Source of the DNA: an uncultured Methanospirillum sp.
GTDB taxonomy: Archaea; Halobacteriota; Methanomicrobia; Methanomicrobiales; Methanospirillaceae
Length of the DNA: 64,000 nucleotides
Direction of reading: 5' to 3'
Assembly (NCBI RefSeq): GCF_963668475.1
Contig: NZ_OY764544.1
Coordinates: 62,001-126,000, forward strand
Positions 52,806 through 62,371 of this stretch are shown one piece after another. The translations under genes and the position numbers were made by a program. Position 1 is the first letter of the stretch. Every line of letters starts with the position of its first letter. A model generated the notes under the pieces. It was given only the letters and a program-made list of their open reading frames with translations, was not told the origin of the DNA and did no database searches.

Positions 52806-55511
52806 TTATGACTGCCAGAACCTGTGAGTTCTGATAAAATTTCTTTCAGCTTTAAGGATCTCACGATACAGTGCATCCCCATCAGTCCAGGTTGCAAGGA
52901 TTCGTGATGCGGTATCAGGGCCGACCCCTTTGGATGCAAGAACCAGCACTGCCTTCTTCCCGCTTGACAGAACAATGTTTGCGTTTCTTATCAGGCGGCG
53001 TTCTATCTCCTTCTCCTGTGTATCTTTGTTCTTCTTGTTCGCCAGGCTGTACTGCTCCTCTTCGTATGGTTTGAGTGCTGCAATGAGTTTTGCATTGCAA
53101 TGTCCGCATACCGGGTGATCAGGAACACGGTCTACCACGGTCCTGACTTTCCATTTCCTACAGTTCATGCAGGCAAGGATCACTTCCTGCTTTGCAAGCC
53201 TGTGTTTGATTGTGGCGATGACAGCCTGATCCGCTGTAGGTGGTGGGATCTGGTCCCGGTGTGAAAAGATCCCTGAAGCACCGATCATACTTGGAGGACC
53301 CAGTATCAGACTGATGGTGCCGTCTTTTATAGCGGTAACGATCTCTGCTGCATGGGTTACGTCCATGTACCTGGAGAAGAGTTCCCGATATGTTTCTGCC
53401 TGAATTGCAGGCATTGAGAGGAGTTCTCCCAGCCTGTGCATACTCAGGCGTTCAAAATCAGCGTCAGCATCTATTGCACCAAACTTTTTTGCGATCTGCA
53501 CAAGTTTCCACTTAAAGAGAGATGTTCGTTTCAATGCAACTTCGAGGATGGCTCGGAGGTGTTCAGGTTCAAGTCCTGTTATGATCGTCTGTACATCACC
53601 TGCCACAACTTCTCTTGGAAGCCTGAGCAGGATCCGGTATGCATCAAGTTCTATGCCGACAGTCGTTCCCCATCGTGCAGAGATCAGGATTGAGATGACC
53701 CGACCGAATGCCTCGTTGGTCTGATGACCGGCACACAGGTTGATCACAACACCCTCCGGGATCTGTTCGAGGGTGACGATCTCGTCAGTAGGAATAATTC
53801 CTCTGTTGTTCTCAACCGCAGAAAGGTAAGCCTCTGCATACCTGGTCACCACGGGGTCATCTGAGTAATCACTGAACATCCGGGTTCGTCTGAGTGCCCC
53901 AACCTCTCGGGCGACGTCGAACGGTACCGGGATCTGCTCACCTTCCCATGATGGAAGCTCACCCTCAGCATTTTTTGCAGGCTCGACAGTGATCTTCCCC
54001 TCTTCCATCTCAAGTACACGCCAGAGATGACCCCGGGCGATGAATACTGCACCAGTGTGCAGATAGGTGACCACGAACGATTCGTCAAGAGAGCCGACGT
54101 TCCGCCTTGAGACCATATCATAGATCGGGAACTTGCGTTCATCAGGGATCATCGAGAGGTTGTTGGAGAGATATTTGCGAGCTCTTCCTGTTGTGATAAC
54201 CCTGCTTCCATCCCTTCTCAGAATATAATGCTCAGCAAGTTGCGAGATTATTATGGGAACAACGGATTCCGCATCCAGACTGATGGCTGATCCCGAAAGG
54301 ATCGAGATGATATCATCAGTCTGGATCTCGCCGTACTCCACAGCCATTGCTGCTATCTGGTTTGCAATTGCATCCCCTGCCTGGTAGGTCGGTATCACCT
54401 CTTCCACCTGGCCAGCCAGCGCCCTCTTTGTGATCACCAGGGATTCAGCAAGGTCGTCAAACCCGCTTGCGATGATCGTCCCCCGGGAAATTTTTCCGAT
54501 CTGGTGGCCAGCCCTGCCGACTCTTTGCACCAGCCTGCTCACCTCGCGGGGTGAACCGAACTGGATGACATGATCCACGTGACCGATATCGATCCCGAGT
54601 TCCATCGAGGAGGTGCAGATAAGTGCTCTGATCTCACCCCTCTTGAACCGCTCTTCTGCTTCTATTCTGACATCCCGGGAAAGAGAGCCATGATGGACAT
54701 CTATTCCTCCGTCTTTGAGAAGGTTCAGCCCGAGAGATTCTGCTGTGGCACGGGTGTTGACAAAGATGAGAGTCGGCGGTCCCTTTTTTATGTGATTTCT
54801 GATGAGGCTGACCTGATCCTCGAACTTATCGCCGGTGAGTTCTACTTTGATCGCGATATGTTTGGTAACCGGGACCTCGACAATAGTGAAGGGTCGTTTT
54901 CCGGTCATGAACCGTGCAACCTCTTCAGGATTTCCAACCGTTGCCGAGAGTCCGATACGCTGAAACTCACCAGCGTACCTTACCAGCCGTTCCAGGGCAA
55001 TACTCATCTGTGCTCCCCGTTTCGTTCCAGCGAGATCATGAATCTCATCGAGGATCACGAACCTGACCTGTTTCAGATGTTCACGCAGGCGCTTGCCCAT
55101 ATATATTGCCTGGAGGGTTTCAGGAGTGGTTACCAGGAGGTCAGGTGGTGAGAGTGTCTGTTTTCTTCGCTCACTCTGGGTTGTATCACCATGCCTGACA
55201 CCCACCGTGAATCCGAGTCTGTTGCACCACCACTCCATCCTCCTGAGAATATCACGGTTCAGTGACCTGAGCGGCGTAATATATAATGTTGTAAATCCCC
55301 TCCCACCTCCTGCACCTGCAGAGAGCATCTGGTTAAAGACCGGGATCATTGCACTCTCTGTCTTTCCCGTACCTGTCGGGGCGATCAGAAGAAGGTGTTC
55401 CCCTGCCAGGACCCGGGGTATGGCTCGTTCCTGGACCTCAGAGAATTCATCAAATCCACGTTCCGCAATGCATGCGGTTATTCGGGGATCAAGTACAGCC
55501 CGGGTGCTCAT
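52806..55511 (-). CDS. lhr: Lhr-type superfamily 2 DEAD/DEAH helicase
   Basis: It encodes 901 residues. Helicase domains have 'LLIAPTGTGKTESAMIP' (Walker A), 'FVILDEIHDLAGTKRG' (DEIH), 'LSATVGNPEEV', 'STRATAESLG'-like 'VNTRATAESLG' and 'RLVQRVGRAGHQIG' (motif VI). The C-terminal part has a CXXC pair twice ('CMNCRKWKVRTVVDRVPDHPVCGHC', about 805-830), a zinc ribbon not found in all Lhr proteins, and a HhH-like 'LASKGVGPDTASRILATW'. It unwinds DNA or DNA/RNA forks in repair. It overlaps the phosphoesterase gene by 23 bp. Confidence 0.93.
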   Translation of the reverse strand: MSTRAVLDPRITACIAERGFDEFSEVQERAIPRVLAGEHLLLIAPTGTGKTESAMIPVFNQMLSAGAGGGRGFTTLYITPLRSLNRDILRRMEWWCNRLGFTVGVRHGDTTQSERRKQTLSPPDLLVTTPETLQAIYMGKRLREHLKQVRFVILDEIHDLAGTKRGAQMSIALERLVRYAGEFQRIGLSATVGNPEEVARFMTGKRPFTIVEVPVTKHIAIKVELTGDKFEDQVSLIRNHIKKGPPTLIFVNTRATAESLGLNLLKDGGIDVHHGSLSRDVRIEAEERFKRGEIRALICTSSMELGIDIGHVDHVIQFGSPREVSRLVQRVGRAGHQIGKISRGTIIASGFDDLAESLVITKRALAGQVEEVIPTYQAGDAIANQIAAMAVEYGEIQTDDIISILSGSAISLDAESVVPIIISQLAEHYILRRDGSRVITTGRARKYLSNNLSMIPDERKFPIYDMVSRRNVGSLDESFVVTYLHTGAVFIARGHLWRVLEMEEGKITVEPAKNAEGELPSWEGEQIPVPFDVAREVGALRRTRMFSDYSDDPVVTRYAEAYLSAVENNRGIIPTDEIVTLEQIPEGVVINLCAGHQTNEAFGRVISILISARWGTTVGIELDAYRILLRLPREVVAGDVQTIITGLEPEHLRAILEVALKRTSLFKWKLVQIAKKFGAIDADADFERLSMHRLGELLSMPAIQAETYRELFSRYMDVTHAAEIVTAIKDGTISLILGPPSMIGASGIFSHRDQIPPPTADQAVIATIKHRLAKQEVILACMNCRKWKVRTVVDRVPDHPVCGHCNAKLIAALKPYEEEQYSLANKKNKDTQEKEIERRLIRNANIVLSSGKKAVLVLASKGVGPDTASRILATWTDGDALYREILKAERNFIRTHRFWQS

Positions 55512-56247
55512 GTCTGATTACAGAGGAGAGTTCACCACCGTATGTGCCATCAGCAAGGAGGCACTCGGCGGTCTCGATCACAACTGCACGCGAGAGAGGG
55601 GAGAACGGGGATCTGAACGTCTTCTCGATCCCGTATCCTGAGAACTCGTTGAATGCAGGAACCATCAGGATTCGGGTCATTGTATCATCTGACTGTGGAG
55701 AATCAAAGACTTCGTTGCGTAATTCTGCCAGAACATAGCAGGGAGATCTGAGAGCAATCCCCACTTCATCAGTAAGGGATGCAACAGGGTGATGATGCCC
55801 GGTCAGGATCAGATGCCCGGCGAGAGACGGGTCCGGTCGGGTGTGCCCGTGCATTACACCGACACCATCAAGGATCGAACCCTCTTTTGGAAGAAGTTCT
55901 TCGGGTTTCAGGAATTCCTCGATCCCGGGATCATGGTTTCCCGGGGTCACTCTGATCGTGGTATGTTTTCTAAGATTAGAAAAGAGGGATGGAAGTTCAC
56001 GAAATTCCTGCCATGAGGTACCCGGAACCCGGTGTTTTACATCCCCAAGCATCAGAAGGATATCAGGTGATATCTCCTGCACCAGGTCACTCAGACGATC
56101 AATTCTTTCTTTCCCTCTGCTCTGAAGATGGACGCCATGAAGCCTCAAATCTGACTCGATACCCATATGGATATCTGCCACTACAAGAATTCGCTGCTCC
56201 CCGGTGATCTGGATTGCCGGTCCTGAGGGAAAGTATTCAGTCTCCAT
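55489..56247 (-). CDS. Calcineurin-like metallophosphoesterase
   Basis: It encodes 252 residues from the ATG at 56247, with GAGAGGT upstream; the frame runs 20 codons further into the previous gene. 'LVVADIHMGIES' (D-X-H), 'LLMLGDVKHRV' (GDxxx), 'VTPGNHDPG' (GNHD) and 'GHTRP' / 'LTGHHHPVAS' (GHxH) are the five metal-binding blocks. In bacteria and archaea such phosphoesterases pair with Lhr-type helicases. The substrate is probably DNA or nucleotides. Confidence 0.9.
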   Translation of the reverse strand: METEYFPSGPAIQITGEQRILVVADIHMGIESDLRLHGVHLQSRGKERIDRLSDLVQEISPDILLMLGDVKHRVPGTSWQEFRELPSLFSNLRKHTTIRVTPGNHDPGIEEFLKPEELLPKEGSILDGVGVMHGHTRPDPSLAGHLILTGHHHPVASLTDEVGIALRSPCYVLAELRNEVFDSPQSDDTMTRILMVPAFNEFSGYGIEKTFRSPFSPLSRAVVIETAECLLADGTYGGELSSVIRHEHPGCT

Positions 56248-56254
56248 GAACCTC

Positions 56255-57076
56255 TCAAAGGATCTTGATAAAACCTGAAGAGGGCTGGTACAACTCGTCC
56301 TCGGCAATCAGGGCTCTGATTGTATCGAGCAGGAGAGACTCGGAGATCTTCTCCTTCTGTGCAAATCCTGTCAGTTCCTGTACTGATACTCCTCGTGGAC
56401 CCGAATGCTGCCTGATGAGTTGCACCACCTGCTCACTGACATTTTGTTCTTCAGTCGAATCCCTGCCTGAATCTTCGGTCTGGTCTGGAGCAACTTTGAC
56501 CTGACCTGTAGCCCGTTCAACAACTCCTGCAAGAACTTTTAGTTGTCGTGTACTGGTCCCATACCTGGTCATGAGCCTGCGTTCCTCTTCACCCGGGGTT
56601 TCCCCGGCGAGGAGTTCTGCAAGCCGTTTCAATCTTTTGAGCGTGAGGAGTGATGTTCGAAGAATCCACTGGTCGCGAGCCTGCCGATCTGACTGGTGGA
56701 TAGTATCAAGTATCAGTCTGAACCCGGATTCTCCCGGTGTGGAATCCGTTTCAACAGTTGCAGTTACCGAGACAAAAGTCGGTGTGGTGAATGTATCCAG
56801 AACCGCTATCAGGTCAGGTGTTCGAGATCTGATTGCAAAAACAAAAACACCGGTAGGATCTGCAACCCTGATGAACCACCCGGGTTTTCCGGTTCTGTTG
56901 ATCTCTGTCAATGCTCCGCAGCAGTACAATCTGGATATATGTGCTCCGGAAGGAGTGATGAGTTCTACTGACCTGCTCTCTTTTCTCCTGACTACGAGGT
57001 CGGTCTGCTGAATCTCAAGGGCAAACACCCTGCTGCAGGTTTGAATTGTTGGGACAGACGATTCTGGATTTTTCAT
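56255..57076 (-). CDS. RPA-associated OB-fold protein with winged-helix tail
   Basis: It encodes 273 residues. An N-terminal OB fold (about 15-120) contains 'ELITPSGAHISRLYCCGALTEINRTGKPGWFIRVADPTGVF', the L45-like shape of RPA32/RPA-associated proteins. A middle helical part (about 130-200) is followed by a C-terminal winged helix (about 205-273, 'VQLIRQHSGPRGVSVQELTGFAQKEKISESLLLDTIRALIAEDELYQ') like RPA32 WH domains. It probably binds single-stranded DNA with RPA. First gene of the three-gene operon, 7 bp before the phosphoesterase. Confidence 0.82.
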   Translation of the reverse strand: MKNPESSVPTIQTCSRVFALEIQQTDLVVRRKESRSVELITPSGAHISRLYCCGALTEINRTGKPGWFIRVADPTGVFVFAIRSRTPDLIAVLDTFTTPTFVSVTATVETDSTPGESGFRLILDTIHQSDRQARDQWILRTSLLTLKRLKRLAELLAGETPGEEERRLMTRYGTSTRQLKVLAGVVERATGQVKVAPDQTEDSGRDSTEEQNVSEQVVQLIRQHSGPRGVSVQELTGFAQKEKISESLLLDTIRALIAEDELYQPSSGFIKIL

Positions 57077-57472
57077 AAATTATGGGTGGAATTACAGGTC
57101 TCTACTGCAATGATATTGCTTAGTTCATTCTCCCTGAGCAGATACATATCTTAGTGGCATCTCCCTCATGTATCGCTGATCATCTTTGCAATTTCTATAT
57201 GAAACAGATATTTTCTCTTTCTCAATAATGAAAGAGGTGTTGAATACTAAAATCTGCGCTACTATATAATCCTAAAAATATTTTCGATCGTTAATATCGT
57301 ATTTTGACTTCGGATATTTCGATTTGACGTTACATCTGCTCTAATTTCCAACAATTATATATATGTTCTGGATAAAACCAGTGGTTAAGTATCGCGGGAA
57401 AGCCGGGGGCATCATTGATACCTCAGGTGAAGTCAACTGCGTATACCGTATGTTCTGACGCGGGTTATTCAT
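57077..57472. promoter_or_regulatory. Divergent upstream region of the large surface protein
   Basis: It is nearly 400 bp of A/T-rich DNA. TTATATATAT at 57355-57364 is the best TATA element for the plus-strand gene, giving an 85-90 nt leader. In that leader GTATC (57389-57393) pairs with GATAC (57417-57421), with a G-rich loop; weak. No ribosome-binding site is visible directly before the ATG. No gene is seen in it. Confidence 0.4.
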
Positions 57473-60400
57473 ATGATGGGGAATGTTAAGCCAGTTTGGT
57501 ACCTCGTTCTGACCATTCTTCTCGTTGCAGGTATGCTCCCTGCAGCAGTTATGGCAGAGGGAGGAAACAAAACGGCAGGGGAGGCTGTCATTGCCTCGAT
57601 GCCCATTTTGTTCATTCCGAATGAAGGGCAGTTTGAAGATAATGTATCGTACCAGGCTCAGTCGTCACCTGATCAGGTGATCACGGTATTCAAAAATGGT
57701 ATTGAATTCAGCCCCGCTGGCAACAATACAACGACAGTCAAACCTGTCTTTGTAAAACTTGTCGGAGCTGAAAACAGTACCAGTATCCTCGGGTTAAACC
57801 CGGTGAATGGAACCGCGAACTATTATTATGGTTCTGACTCATCAGCCTGGAAAAACGGGATCAACCTGACTACTGAAGTCCAGTATACAGAGCTCTATCC
57901 GGGTATTGCCCTGAATTTGTCAGGGAAAGGAGGAAACCTGAAGAGTGAGTATGTGGTTCAGGCGGGAACTGATCCGGCTGTAATTAAATTAGAATACTCA
58001 GGTCAGGAGTCTCTTTCCCTGAATCAGTCAGGAGATCTGATCATCAAGACTGCCGGACGTGATATTGTAGATCAGGCACCTGTTGCGTATCAGGTGATCA
58101 ATGGATCTAAAGTTAATGTTGACTGTTCATACAAGATCGGAGCAGAAAACACAGTAACATTCACGCTGGGATCTTACAACAAGGAAGAGACACTGGTCAT
58201 CGACCCGGTTTTGAGATATTCACTGTACTTTGGTGGAGAGGGTCGTGATCAGGGTAACTGCATTGCTGTTGACAATGATGGATATGCATACTTTATCGGG
58301 ACAACCTGGTCTGACCACCTGAAGTACCTCAAAAACCAGACAATGACCTCTGGTGTGAGTGCACAAGGACTTGCTCCGGGGAGTGTCCAGCCATATTACG
58401 GTGGTGGCGACAAGGATGCATTCATCATCAAGATCAATCCTGACGGGACCGATCTCGTATATATCTCCTATATCGGAGGCAGCGGTACTGACGAAGGAAC
58501 CGGTCTTGTCATCGATAAAGAAGGCAATGCCTATATCGGTGGTGGCACAAACTCCGCTGATTTCCCTGTCAAGAGTGCATTTAGAAACAAGATCTCAGGC
58601 GGCTATGATGCATGGGTAGCCAAGCTTGACCCAAGTGGTAAAGATCTAGTCTTCTCCACCTACGTTGGTGGAACATCTGATGACTTCGCGTACGGGATTG
58701 CGATAGATGATAAAAAGGATGTTTTCATTACCGGTGAGACCAAGTCCTGGGATTATCCTGTTGTAAACAGATACCAGTTATCCCCGTTCGGTGGCCTGAG
58801 TGACGCCTTTATCACCAAGCTGGTTCCTGAGGGCAACTCTATCGCGTACTCCAACTTTATCGGTGGGAGTGCAAACGAAGCCGGAAGTGCGGTAACCATC
58901 GATCCGAATGGGTACGCATGTATCGTCGGACAGACTGAATCACCCAACTTCCAGGTTATCAAACCGTACCAATCCAAGTTGAAAGGAACATTCAACGCAT
59001 TTGTCACAAAGTTTGATCCTGAAGGAAAATACCCTGCAGCCTATTCCACCTACCTTGGAGGAAACAACTGGGATGATGGAAAAGGTATCATTGCACATCC
59101 CGATGGATCACTTACTGTTGTCGGTTCAACAAAATCATCTGACTTCCCGACTGTAAATCCGATTCAACCACAGTTAAAAGGACTTCAGGATGGGTTTATT
59201 GCAACCCTGACTGCTGATGGATCAGCATTAAACCAGAGTACATACTTCGGAGGTTCAATGGTTGATTCCATCAGTGCAGTTGCTCAGGATGCCACCAACA
59301 ATATCTATATTGTCGGAACCTCCGATTCACCGGATCTTCCGGCTACCCTGGCATACCAGTCCAAACTGGGTGGCAAATCTGATCTGATGCTGACCAAGTT
59401 CAATCCAATCATCAGCCAGATCGAATACTGTACCTACCTCGGTGGGTCAGATATTGATGAAGGCAGAGGGGTTGCAGTCACGGGAGAAGGAGATGCGTAT
59501 ATGACCGGATATACCACCTCAATAAACTTCCCCAAGGTCTGGCCGTACCAGCAGAACTATGGTGATGGTGATCGCGATGCATTCGTTGCAGTAATCTCCA
59601 ACCACGATATGATCCCGGTGACCGACTTTGTCGGTGTTCCGACCGAAGGAGACGCCCCGCTGACTGTGCAGTTTAGTGACACCTCACTTGGTATTCCAAC
59701 CTCATGGGCATGGGACTTTGGAGACGGTTGCAACTCTTCAGAGCGTAACCCCGTTCACATCTATGAGAAGCCAGGTGTCTACACAGTCTCACTCACTGCA
59801 GCCAACATCGTATCCACTCAAAAGAAGACAAAAGAAAACTACATTACCGTTCGCGAACCGGTGAAACCACCGGTTGCAGACTTTAATGCAAACCCGCAGT
59901 CCGGTGTTATCCCGCTCAGTGTCTGCTTCACTGACCTGACAACCAACCAGCCTACCTCATGGTCATGGGTCTTTGGTGATGGTGGAACCTCACAGGAGCA
60001 GAACCCGACTCATGTATATACGGTGGCAGGAACCTACACCGTTAATCTGACTGCAAGCAACAGAGCAGGTTCATCCTCAAAGGAGAAACCGCAGTTTATC
60101 AATGCACTGCCGGATGTCATCAAGCCGGTAGCAGACTTTAATGCAAATCCGACAACCGGTAATGCACCACTGTTGGTTAACTTCACCGATCTCTCAAAGA
60201 ATAACCCAACAGCATGGAGATGGGACTTTGGAGATGGGCAGACGGCAAACCAGCAGAACCCGACCCATCTCTTCACCAATCCGGGTGTCTATTCAGTCAC
60301 CCTGAACGTGAGCAATACTGCAGGATCAGACCAGATAACCAAGCCGAATCTGATTAATGCTACAAAGGCCGGAAGTGCACCTGTTGCACAGTTCAGAGGA

Positions 60401-62203
60401 AATCCGACCGTAGGAGTTGCACCGCTCACTGTGAGCTTTACCGACCTGTCAGGTGGTAATCCGACCAAGTGGGTATGGAACTTTGGAGACGGTTCAACCT
60501 CTGAAGAACAGCACCCGGTCCATGTGTATCAGGCAGTAGGCGAGTACACGGTAACCCTGACTGCCAAGAACGAGTTTGGAGAGAACACGAAAGTGCAGGA
60601 GAAGTACATTCATGTCCTCGAGAAACCGGTTCCACTCAAGGCAGCCTTTATGGGTGAGCCGACATCCGGTATTGCACCACTGAATGTCAAGTTCACTGAT
60701 CTCTCTACCGGAAACCCAACCGGATGGCTCTGGAACTTTGGTGACGGTACCAATGGAACCGACAAGAACCCGAACCATGTCTACACCCAGCCCGGTGATT
60801 ACACAGTCCTCCTGACAGCGATCAGGGGCGATGACCGTTCAACAGAGATCAGGTACAATTATATCCACGTCGACCCGGCTGGAAAACCACCAGTACCGGA
60901 CTTTGTGGCCTCACCAGTGAACGGCAAAGCACCGCTGACTGTCTGTTTCACAGATCTCTCATCCAACAATCCGACTGCATGGAAGTGGGACTTCGGAGAC
61001 GGGCAGGCCGCAGTCGAGCAGAACCCGACTCACATCTTCCAGACACCTGGAACATACACGGTATGCCTTGAAGCATCCAACGCATTCGGATCAGCAAAGG
61101 CATGTAAACAGAACCTTGTAACTGTTACAGAAGCCAAAGAACCAGCGTTCTTCTACGGTCACATCACCGTTGAAGGGGATCAGGCTCCATGTGACACGAT
61201 CGTCGAAGCACGGGGTAACGGTATAGAGACTGGTATTGCAGGAAATCCAACAAAAACTGTTGAAGTAGGAAACTACGGTATTCCAGACCCATTGAAGGTA
61301 CAGGGAACCATCAAGAATGGTGAACTGGTAACCTTCTGGGTAAAGACTCCGGGATCAGCAGAATTTGTAAAGGCTGAATGCTACGACCTCTATGGAAAGG
61401 CAAACTGGACCGACTCATATCCGTTCCGTGGTGGCGAGAAGACCCGGCTTGACCTGCGTGTCGGTGGAGAAGGTATTCCACCAATGCCGGTTCTTCCACA
61501 CGAGTTCTTCGGAGAAGTGACCTTCAACGGCCAGCCACTTCCGGTTGGATCAACCATCTCCGTGAAGGGCGACAACATCATCGAAGGACATGTTGGCAAT
61601 CCGCTTCCAGTCACCTCACCCGGTGTCTACGGATTTGAGAAACTACAGCGTCTTGTTGCCCAGGGAGATCTGAAAGGTGGACAGCCACTCACCTTCTGGG
61701 TCACTCCGACAGGAACTAACGAGGCTATCCAGGCACAGGTTAGGGATGTAGAGTCAGGCGGAGACTGGGCAAGTTCATACCCATACTTTGAGGGTGGGCT
61801 GACCCGGCTCTCACTGCGTGCTGACGGAGGAAAACCTCCGGTTCCCACAACTCCTATGACCGTGTCCGGAACCGTTATGATCTTTGATCATCCAGCACCA
61901 TGCGGATCGCTTGTCACTGCTGATGGAAGCGGAGTAAAGATTGGTATTGAGAATAACCCGGTTCAGGTGAACGTGGCAGGCAAGTATGGTGATCAGGCCA
62001 AACTTACTATCCAGGGAGATATTCCTGGTGGTTCACCAATATCGTTCAAGATCTATGATGCACAGACCGGCCAGGAGCATGTGGCAGAAGTGAAGGATCA
62101 GAACGGCCAGTGGGTTAAATCATATCCATTCACAGCCGGCAGTGATGTCGTTCTTGATCTTCGTACCACTGGCATTATTCCAATGGCAGTGAACTCATCA
62201 TAA
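57473..62203 (+). CDS. Giant secreted mosaic protein: propeller repeats, six PKD domains, three C-terminal repeats
   Basis: It encodes 1576 residues. Signal peptide (about 1-28). A domain at about 45-245 ('ILFIPNEGQFEDNVSYQAQS') is the DUF7948-type cap of SBBP proteins. About 250-720 holds SBBP propeller repeats with 'YLGGSxxDEGxGVAVTxxGDAYMTGYT' pattern. Six PKD domains follow (about 725-1220, each with 'AWDFGDG'-like turn: W-x-W-x-FGDG). The last about 350 residues hold three copies of a module starting 'FYGHITVEGDQAPC' / 'FFGEVTFNGQPLP' / 'VSGTVMIFDHPAPC', each ending in a 'SYPF...LDLR' pattern. There is no C-terminal anchor, sorting signal or cysteine lipobox. Surface or sheath component. 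Confidence 0.88.
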   Translation: MMGNVKPVWYLVLTILLVAGMLPAAVMAEGGNKTAGEAVIASMPILFIPNEGQFEDNVSYQAQSSPDQVITVFKNGIEFSPAGNNTTTVKPVFVKLVGAENSTSILGLNPVNGTANYYYGSDSSAWKNGINLTTEVQYTELYPGIALNLSGKGGNLKSEYVVQAGTDPAVIKLEYSGQESLSLNQSGDLIIKTAGRDIVDQAPVAYQVINGSKVNVDCSYKIGAENTVTFTLGSYNKEETLVIDPVLRYSLYFGGEGRDQGNCIAVDNDGYAYFIGTTWSDHLKYLKNQTMTSGVSAQGLAPGSVQPYYGGGDKDAFIIKINPDGTDLVYISYIGGSGTDEGTGLVIDKEGNAYIGGGTNSADFPVKSAFRNKISGGYDAWVAKLDPSGKDLVFSTYVGGTSDDFAYGIAIDDKKDVFITGETKSWDYPVVNRYQLSPFGGLSDAFITKLVPEGNSIAYSNFIGGSANEAGSAVTIDPNGYACIVGQTESPNFQVIKPYQSKLKGTFNAFVTKFDPEGKYPAAYSTYLGGNNWDDGKGIIAHPDGSLTVVGSTKSSDFPTVNPIQPQLKGLQDGFIATLTADGSALNQSTYFGGSMVDSISAVAQDATNNIYIVGTSDSPDLPATLAYQSKLGGKSDLMLTKFNPIISQIEYCTYLGGSDIDEGRGVAVTGEGDAYMTGYTTSINFPKVWPYQQNYGDGDRDAFVAVISNHDMIPVTDFVGVPTEGDAPLTVQFSDTSLGIPTSWAWDFGDGCNSSERNPVHIYEKPGVYTVSLTAANIVSTQKKTKENYITVREPVKPPVADFNANPQSGVIPLSVCFTDLTTNQPTSWSWVFGDGGTSQEQNPTHVYTVAGTYTVNLTASNRAGSSSKEKPQFINALPDVIKPVADFNANPTTGNAPLLVNFTDLSKNNPTAWRWDFGDGQTANQQNPTHLFTNPGVYSVTLNVSNTAGSDQITKPNLINATKAGSAPVAQFRGNPTVGVAPLTVSFTDLSGGNPTKWVWNFGDGSTSEEQHPVHVYQAVGEYTVTLTAKNEFGENTKVQEKYIHVLEKPVPLKAAFMGEPTSGIAPLNVKFTDLSTGNPTGWLWNFGDGTNGTDKNPNHVYTQPGDYTVLLTAIRGDDRSTEIRYNYIHVDPAGKPPVPDFVASPVNGKAPLTVCFTDLSSNNPTAWKWDFGDGQAAVEQNPTHIFQTPGTYTVCLEASNAFGSAKACKQNLVTVTEAKEPAFFYGHITVEGDQAPCDTIVEARGNGIETGIAGNPTKTVEVGNYGIPDPLKVQGTIKNGELVTFWVKTPGSAEFVKAECYDLYGKANWTDSYPFRGGEKTRLDLRVGGEGIPPMPVLPHEFFGEVTFNGQPLPVGSTISVKGDNIIEGHVGNPLPVTSPGVYGFEKLQRLVAQGDLKGGQPLTFWVTPTGTNEAIQAQVRDVESGGDWASSYPYFEGGLTRLSLRADGGKPPVPTTPMTVSGTVMIFDHPAPCGSLVTADGSGVKIGIENNPVQVNVAGKYGDQAKLTIQGDIPGGSPISFKIYDAQTGQEHVAEVKDQNGQWVKSYPFTAGSDVVLDLRTTGIIPMAVNSS

Positions 62204-62271
62204 TCAACTCCTCTTTTTTGTCTCTTCTTTTCCGGCGTTTCTGATATTTTTTATCGCCTCTCACCTCAGTG

Positions 62272-62327
62272 TTGAAAAACATTTTCAATATGTAATGCAA
62301 ACTTTACTTTGTAGAATTACCTACAAA
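62272..62327 (+). promoter_or_regulatory. Two palindromes upstream of moxR
   Basis: TTGAAAA-ACA-TTTTCAA (62272-62288) and TTTGTAG-AATTAC-CTACAAA (62308-62327) are both perfect, 20 bp apart, in the 168-bp gap before moxR. Each has the arm length of a dimeric regulator site. They could also form RNA hairpins, the first as a terminator of the preceding gene. The best-fitting role is an operator for the moxR/DUF58 genes. Confidence 0.4.
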
Positions 62328-62371
62328 TTACTCCGTTATTACCCTAACTTAATCGAATATCAGGTGAATGC

